A stretch of DNA of 46,365 nucleotides from an uncultured Rhodocyclaceae bacterium. GTDB taxonomy: Bacteria; Pseudomonadota; Gammaproteobacteria; Burkholderiales; Rhodocyclaceae. The notes under the pieces were generated by a model. That model did not search any database, had not been told where the DNA came from, and worked only from the letters and a program-made list of their open reading frames with translations. Where the stretch lies: assembly GCA_900549295.1 (NCBI GenBank), contig URNG01000012.1:1-46365 (forward strand), written 5' to 3'. Below are positions 41,651 to 46,365 of this stretch, piece by piece. Position 1 is the first letter of the stretch. The number at the start of each line of letters is the position of its first letter. The position numbers and the translations under genes were made by a program.

Positions 41651-44080
41651 TTAAAACTCGGCCCAGTCGTCGTCTTCGGCAGACAACGCAGCGGGCAATG
41701 CGGGATGGATCGATTCGGAGCGGGGCTCGAGCTCGCCAGTAAGTGCTTGCGGCGCGGACCATTCCGGCGCGGGCGCCAGACGCATGGCGGCCGCGCCGCC
41801 TCTTGCTGCCTGGGCACCCGGCGCGGGCAAATGCTCATGCACCACGCCCCAGCCTGCCTGGCCGGTTTGCGCCAGGCGGAACACCGACACCAGGCTGACC
41901 AGGGATTCCGCCTGTTCCTGCAGGCTTTCCGCCGCGGCCGCCGCTTCTTCGACGAGCGCCGCGTTCTGCTGCGTCACTTCGTCCATCTGCGTGATGGCCT
42001 GCCCAACCTGCTCGATGCCGCTGCTCTGCTCACGGCTGGCGTGCGAGATGTCGGCCATCAGGCGGGCCAGCGTCTGCACGCTGCTCACCACGTTCTGCAT
42101 GGTGCCGCCGGCCTGTTCGACCAGCTTGTTGCCAGCCGCCACCTTGCTCACCGAATCGTCGATCAGGCCCTTGATTTCCTTGGCCGCCGCCGCGCTGCGC
42201 TGCGCCAGATTGCGCACCTCGCTCGCCACCACCGCGAAACCGCGCCCCTGCTCGCCGGCACGGGCGGCTTCCACTGCCGCATTCAGGGCGAGGATGTTGG
42301 TCTGGAAGGCAATGCCGTCGATCACGCCGATGATGTCGGCAATGCGGTTGCTCGATTGCTGAATGGCGCTCATCGTCGCCACCACCTGCCCGACCACCTC
42401 GCCGCCCACTTCGGCGACGCTGCGGGCATCTTCCGCCAGGCCGTGCGCGCGTTGCGCGGTGCTGGCATTCTGCAACACGGTGCTGGTCAGCTCTTCCATG
42501 CTGGACGCGGTCTGTTGCAGGCTGGAAGCCTGATGCTCGGTGCGCGCCGAGAGATCCTGGTTGCCCTGGGCAATTTCCAGCGCCGCCGTGTTGATGGCAT
42601 CGCTCGCCTGCTTGATGGAGATGACGATTTCGCGCAGATGATCGATGGTGCCGTTGGCGTCGTTGCGCACGCGCTCGAGATCGCCCTGATACGCGGTTTC
42701 GATCTTCTCGGTCAGATCGCCCTCCGCCAGGCGCGCCAGCATCGCGCCGACCGCCTGCAGCGCCTGGCTGTTGGTTTCCAGCATGTGATTGATGGCGGTG
42801 GACAGTTGCAGGAAAAAGCCGCGTTTGTCCGTCAGCGCGATGCGCAAGGCGAAATCGCCGTTGGCAGCGGCTTCGACGATAGCCGCCACCTCGCGCTCGA
42901 TGGCGATTTCGCCCGTGCGGTCCAGCCACTCGATCACCGTGCTCAGCCGCTGCCCGGCGGCATCGATCACGGGCGTAATCACCAGAGCGAACACCCGCCG
43001 GCCAATCTCGATTTCCGTGCGCCAGGGATGCGCAAGCTGGCACAAGCGGTCCGTGGCAAGATCCTGATGCAGGCGCGCCACCGGGAAATCGCCCGCATTC
43101 AACATATGTGCCTGAAATTCCGGCACGGCGGCGCGCAGATCGGCTTCCGCCACCCGCAGCATCTCGAGCATCGCGGCATTGGCGTAGATCACCCGGCCCT
43201 GACCATCGACCAGCGTCACGCAATTCGAGCCGACATCGAGCGCCACCTTGATCCGCAGCACTTCCGCCGCCACCCGCCGCTCACTGGCCGTGCGCGCGCA
43301 GAGATCGTCCTGCATGCGCGCCAGCGACTGCAAAAGATGCGCCGGTTCGTCATGCCCGCCAGTTTCGATGGGGTTGTCGAATTTACCAGCCGCCACGGCA
43401 CCGGCGATATTGACCGCCTGCCCCAGCGGACGGGTAATGCCGCGCGTCACCCAGATACCGGACGGCACCATCACCAGTACGGCAAAGATGATGAGTCCGA
43501 AAAAGATGATGCGCGCTTCTTCACGAATGGCTGCAATCTGCGCCAAGGCTTCGTCGTTGGCCTGACGCTGCAAGTACACGAGGGTATTGAGCCGCTTTTG
43601 CCAATCTTCCAGCGCCGGCGCGAGATAGCTTTCGAAGTGCGCCTCGATGGCCGGGCGATTGCCTGACGCCACCAGGGTAAACAGGCGTTGCAAGGCGCGT
43701 TCGGAACGGGACTGCGCAGCGGGTAATTTGCTCACGGCATCACGCATTGAGGCGTTCAGATTGCGTCCCAGGATGTGCTGCTCGCTCTCCCGGTAACGCG
43801 CGAGCGCTGCCGTCATCTCTTTTTCTTCTTGCCGCTGCCGAGCACTTTCCTCGTACAGCATGGCATTACGGGCGCGCATGCTGGCCCCTTCCACCGCTTC
43901 GCGCATTTCGGCGATGACATCCAGCGTGGCCGCGTTGTCTACGGCGATGAGTTGCGCCTTTTCACCCACTTTGCCCAAGCCGATCAGGGCAATGACCACG
44001 AAGGCGATCATCAGGCCCAAGGCGCCGATGGTGGTGGAAATCAGGCGGCTGCCAATTTTGAAATCACGTGCGTTCAGCAT
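41651..44080 (-). CDS. Methyl-accepting chemotaxis protein
   Basis: This 809-residue receptor has an N-terminal membrane helix (LISTTIGALGLMIAFVVIALIGL), a periplasmic helical sensor (about residues 40-190) and a second helix (IIFFGLIIFAVLVMVPSGIWV). HAMP and a PAS-like module (RIKVALDVGSNCVTLVDGQGRVIYANAAMLEML) follow, then a second HAMP-like part and the signalling hairpin (IADIIGVIDGIAFQTNILALNAAVEAARAGEQGRG). The middle and C-terminal parts match the neighbouring receptor, but it lacks the Aer-type PAS. The C-terminus DDDWAEF is an xWxxF tether. It starts one base after cheW. Confidence 0.95.
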   Translation of the reverse strand: MLNARDFKIGSRLISTTIGALGLMIAFVVIALIGLGKVGEKAQLIAVDNAATLDVIAEMREAVEGASMRARNAMLYEESARQRQEEKEMTAALARYRESEQHILGRNLNASMRDAVSKLPAAQSRSERALQRLFTLVASGNRPAIEAHFESYLAPALEDWQKRLNTLVYLQRQANDEALAQIAAIREEARIIFFGLIIFAVLVMVPSGIWVTRGITRPLGQAVNIAGAVAAGKFDNPIETGGHDEPAHLLQSLARMQDDLCARTASERRVAAEVLRIKVALDVGSNCVTLVDGQGRVIYANAAMLEMLRVAEADLRAAVPEFQAHMLNAGDFPVARLHQDLATDRLCQLAHPWRTEIEIGRRVFALVITPVIDAAGQRLSTVIEWLDRTGEIAIEREVAAIVEAAANGDFALRIALTDKRGFFLQLSTAINHMLETNSQALQAVGAMLARLAEGDLTEKIETAYQGDLERVRNDANGTIDHLREIVISIKQASDAINTAALEIAQGNQDLSARTEHQASSLQQTASSMEELTSTVLQNASTAQRAHGLAEDARSVAEVGGEVVGQVVATMSAIQQSSNRIADIIGVIDGIAFQTNILALNAAVEAARAGEQGRGFAVVASEVRNLAQRSAAAAKEIKGLIDDSVSKVAAGNKLVEQAGGTMQNVVSSVQTLARLMADISHASREQSSGIEQVGQAITQMDEVTQQNAALVEEAAAAAESLQEQAESLVSLVSVFRLAQTGQAGWGVVHEHLPAPGAQAARGGAAAMRLAPAPEWSAPQALTGELEPRSESIHPALPAALSAEDDDWAEF
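42170..42387 (-). repeat. Direct DNA repeat within the second receptor gene (copy 2)
   Basis: This is the partner of 39233-39450: same length, no gaps, about 85% identical by eye. It encodes the signalling tip of the receptor. Confidence 0.7.
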
Positions 44081-44081
44081 T

Positions 44082-44594
44082 TCAAGCGTCTCCTTCTTCC
44101 TGTCCTGCAGCCTCGTCCAGCAAGGCCATTTCGCTGCTGCGCATCAGGCGTTCGATATCGGTCACGATCAACATACGGGTTTCCACGCTGGCCAGACCCA
44201 CGATGTAGCGCGTATCGAAGGCCCCTGAAAACTCCGGCGCGGCGCGGATCTCATCCGGCGTCAGGCTCAGGACGTCCGACACGCTGTCGACCACCGCCCC
44301 CACGACCCGCCCGGCAACGTTCAGGATGATGACCACGGTAAACGGCGTGTATTCGACCTTGGGCAGGTTCAGTTTCAGACGCAGATCGACGATGGGCACG
44401 ATGATGCCGCGCAGGTTGATGACGCCTTTGATGAAGGGCGGCGTATTGGCGATCAGCGTCGGTTGGTCGTAACCGCGAATTTCCTGCACCTTGAGGATAT
44501 CGATGGCGTACTCCTCGTCGCCCAGAGTAAAGGTCAGATACTCGCGCGAATCGGCCCGGACCCCATCCGATTCGCGTTGCTGCACACGATTCAT
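44082..44594 (-). CDS. cheW: CheW, receptor-kinase coupling protein
   Basis: CheW links receptors to CheA in the chemosensory array. The 170-residue protein is one CheW domain: YLTFTLGDEEYAIDILKVQEIRGYDQPTLIANTPPFIKGVINLRGIIVPIVDLRLKLNL, then VVDSVSDVLSLTPDEIRAAPEFSG. The ATG at 44594 is chosen because GAGGAG precedes it by six bases; a longer frame upstream runs into the end of cheA. It is the only stand-alone CheW in the window. It sits between cheA and the receptor genes. Confidence 0.96.
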   Translation of the reverse strand: MNRVQQRESDGVRADSREYLTFTLGDEEYAIDILKVQEIRGYDQPTLIANTPPFIKGVINLRGIIVPIVDLRLKLNLPKVEYTPFTVVIILNVAGRVVGAVVDSVSDVLSLTPDEIRAAPEFSGAFDTRYIVGLASVETRMLIVTDIERLMRSSEMALLDEAAGQEEGDA

Positions 44595-44604
44595 TGCCTG
44601 CTCC

Positions 44605-46365
44605 TCATCTGCCGCCCATCCGGCTCTTTCTGATTTCCTTGCGCGCCATGCTGGCAATCGCCGTCACATCGAGAATCAGGGCGACCCGCCCGTCCCCCAT
44701 GATGGTTGCCCCGGCCACGCCGCTGACTTTGCGGTAATTCGCTTCCAGGCTCTTGATGACCACCTGGTGCTGGCCCACCAGCGCATCGACGAACAGGGCG
44801 ACGCGCACGCCGTCGGCATCGAGCACCACCATGATGCCCTGCGAAAACTCCTGCCACATCGACTGCAAACCGAACATTTCGTGCAGGGCCACGATCGGCA
44901 AGTATTCACCGCGCACTTGCACCAGATGGGCCTGATTGCCCATGGTGCGCACATCCTGCGGCGCCGCCTGCAAGGATTCCAGCACGCAGGCCAGGGGCAG
45001 GATGTAGTGCTGATCGCCCACCGCCACCGACATGCCGTCGAGAATCGCCAGCGTCAGCGGCAGGCGCACCCGCATGCAGGTGCCGACGCCCAGTTCCGAT
45101 TCGATATCGACCCTCCCGCCCAGCCCCTGAATATTGCGACGCACCACGTCCATGCCGACGCCGCGCCCGGACACGTCGCTCACCACGTCGGCGGTCGAGA
45201 ACCCCGGCTCGAAGATGAGATGGAAAACCTCGCCGTCGGTCATCGCATCCGATACCGGCAGGCCGCGTTCGCGGGCTTTGTTGAGAATTTTCTCGCGCGG
45301 CAGGCCGGCCCCGTCGTCCTCGACTTCGATGACGATGTTGCCGCCCTGATGGAAGGCACGCAGGAAAATCGTTCCCTGCGCGGGCTTGCCGGCCGCCAGA
45401 CGCGCCTCGGGCATTTCGATGCCGTGATCGAGGCTGTTGCGGATCAGATGGGTGAGCGGATCGGCGATCTGCTCGATCAGCCCCTTGTCGAGTTCGGTCG
45501 CCTCGCCGACGGTTTTCAGTTCGACCTGCTTGCCGAGCTTGCCGGAAATGTCGCGCACCACGCGGGGAAAACGCGAGAACACCGCGGAAATCGGCAACAT
45601 GCGGATCGACATCACCGATTCCTGCAAATCGCGGGTGTTGCGCTCCAGTTGGGTCAGCCCGCTTTGCAGGCTCTCCGGCAAAATGTCCGAAAATTGCAGC
45701 GAGGATTGCAGCAGCATGGCCTGGGTGATGACCAACTCGCCGACCAGATTGATGAGTTGATCGACTTTCTCCACGCTGACCCGGATCGAGGAATCGGCGC
45801 CGCCGTTGTTCTTGGCCCGCTTGGGGGCGGGGATTCCGGTTTTGCTGGCAGCGGGAGCGGCTGGCGGCTCGGTTGCTGGCGCGGGCGTGGCGGCGCTTAC
45901 GGACGCGGTTGTGGGTGCGGAAACAGGCTCCGGCAACGGCTCGAAAAACCCGAATCCTTCATCCTCGGGCGCTTGCGGCATGTCCGGCGCCAGCGGTTCC
46001 GCACCCGGCACGGCGGGCAGTTCGTCGAAAAAGCCAAAGCTGGCATCTTCCTCGCCGGCGGCTGCCTGCTCTCCTTTTTCTTCCGTCACCTGCCAGCGGC
46101 CGCTCTCGGCAACGAAGTCGAGCGCTTCCGTCAGGAAAGCGCCCGGCTGGCAAGTCGTGACGCGCACTTCCCAAGCCGGATCCGTGTCCGCCGCCGACGG
46201 CTGCCGCAGGATGTCCACCGCCCCTTTTTCCCGCCATTCGTCGAGCAACTGCGGGATCGCGCCCGTCGTGACGGCATGTGCGGTCGGCACGAAACGGATC
46301 AGATAGCCGGCCGCCGGTTTAGTCATCGCAGGTTGCGCCGGATCACGCGCCCGGCCCGATCTCGC
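44605..46365 (-). CDS. cheA: CheA, chemotaxis histidine kinase (second copy, N-terminus cut by window end)
   Basis: The frame is open to the window end (no stop between 46327 and 46365), so the N-terminal Hpt domain lies outside; an ATG at 46326 is internal. From it, a P2-like CheY-binding domain is visible (GYLIRFVPTAHAVTTGAIPQLLDEWREKGAVDIL). A linker holds two FGFF motifs (97-100 and 125-128). P3 begins near SIRVSVEKVDQLINLVGELV. The P4 kinase core has N-box HLIRNSLDHGIEMPEAR, G1 EDDGAGL and G2 SDVSGRGVGMDVV. The P5 CheW-like domain ends the protein. It keeps P2, unlike the other CheA. cheW follows after ten bases. Confidence 0.95.
   Translation of the reverse strand, partial: ARSGRARDPAQPAMTKPAAGYLIRFVPTAHAVTTGAIPQLLDEWREKGAVDILRQPSAADTDPAWEVRVTTCQPGAFLTEALDFVAESGRWQVTEEKGEQAAAGEEDASFGFFDELPAVPGAEPLAPDMPQAPEDEGFGFFEPLPEPVSAPTTASVSAATPAPATEPPAAPAASKTGIPAPKRAKNNGGADSSIRVSVEKVDQLINLVGELVITQAMLLQSSLQFSDILPESLQSGLTQLERNTRDLQESVMSIRMLPISAVFSRFPRVVRDISGKLGKQVELKTVGEATELDKGLIEQIADPLTHLIRNSLDHGIEMPEARLAAGKPAQGTIFLRAFHQGGNIVIEVEDDGAGLPREKILNKARERGLPVSDAMTDGEVFHLIFEPGFSTADVVSDVSGRGVGMDVVRRNIQGLGGRVDIESELGVGTCMRVRLPLTLAILDGMSVAVGDQHYILPLACVLESLQAAPQDVRTMGNQAHLVQVRGEYLPIVALHEMFGLQSMWQEFSQGIMVVLDADGVRVALFVDALVGQHQVVIKSLEANYRKVSGVAGATIMGDGRVALILDVTAIASMARKEIRKSRMGGR

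Noticed and set aside
41573..43666. 697-codon open frame on the plus strand opposite the second receptor
   Set aside because: A shadow of the receptor; a similar antisense frame occurs opposite the related receptor, as expected from shared codons rather than a gene.

Overview
The window is one almost unbroken flagellar and chemotaxis supercluster, GC-rich and tightly packed, from a Gram-negative polarly flagellated proteobacterium. The gene order (fliF-R, then flgL to flgB reversed, flgA, flgMN, then flhB-flhA-flhF-flhG-fliA-motC-motD next to two che gene sets), the MotC/MotD stator pair, FlhF/FlhG and CheV/CheZ point to Betaproteobacteria. Rhodocyclales or a close relative is my best guess, from gene order and protein character only. 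No rRNA, tRNA, CRISPR array, insertion sequence, phage gene or other mobile element was seen, and no gap without a gene exceeds about 200 bases.

Layout. (1) 1-9827, plus strand: end of fliF, then fliG-H-I-J, then fliK-L-M-N-O-P-Q-R behind a sigma-54 type promoter at 4427-4441. These make the MS ring, switch, export ATPase and export gate. (2) 9817-20637, minus strand: flgB-C-D-E-F-G-H-I-J-K-L and a small unrecognised lipoprotein gene translationally coupled to flgL. The operon sits behind a consensus sigma-54 site at 20670-20684, with a possible internal sigma-28 promoter before flgK. These make the rod, hook, L and P rings and hook-filament junction. (3) 20777-22308, plus strand: flgA, then flgM-flgN behind a near-consensus sigma-28 promoter. 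(4) 22450-30302, minus strand: flhB-flhA-flhF-flhG-fliA-motC-motD, covering export gate, pole selection and number control, sigma-28 and the stator. (5) 30503-46365, minus strand: a chemotaxis block read as cheA (cut by the window edge)-cheW-mcp-mcp-cheR-cheD-cheB-STAS gene-cheV-cheV-cheY-cheZ-cheA, closed by a clear rho-independent terminator at 30417-30447.

How it works together. Sigma-54 promoters would drive middle (hook-basal body and export) genes. FliA, held by FlgM until hook completion, would drive late genes, and FlgM's own gene carries a sigma-28 promoter. FlhF and FlhG set flagellar position and number. The che block holds two CheA kinases, one CheW, two CheVs, one free CheY, a CheZ phosphatase, a full CheR/CheD/CheB adaptation set and two large receptors, one with an Aer-type PAS domain.

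No wholly new system is evident. The observations most worth a second look are an FlhG whose ATP-binding motifs are degenerate while its FlhF-activating motif is kept, a CheZ whose N-terminus appears to repeat its C-terminal CheY-binding peptide, an Aer/transmembrane hybrid receptor, a flgL-coupled orphan lipoprotein, and a STAS-domain protein inside the chemotaxis block.
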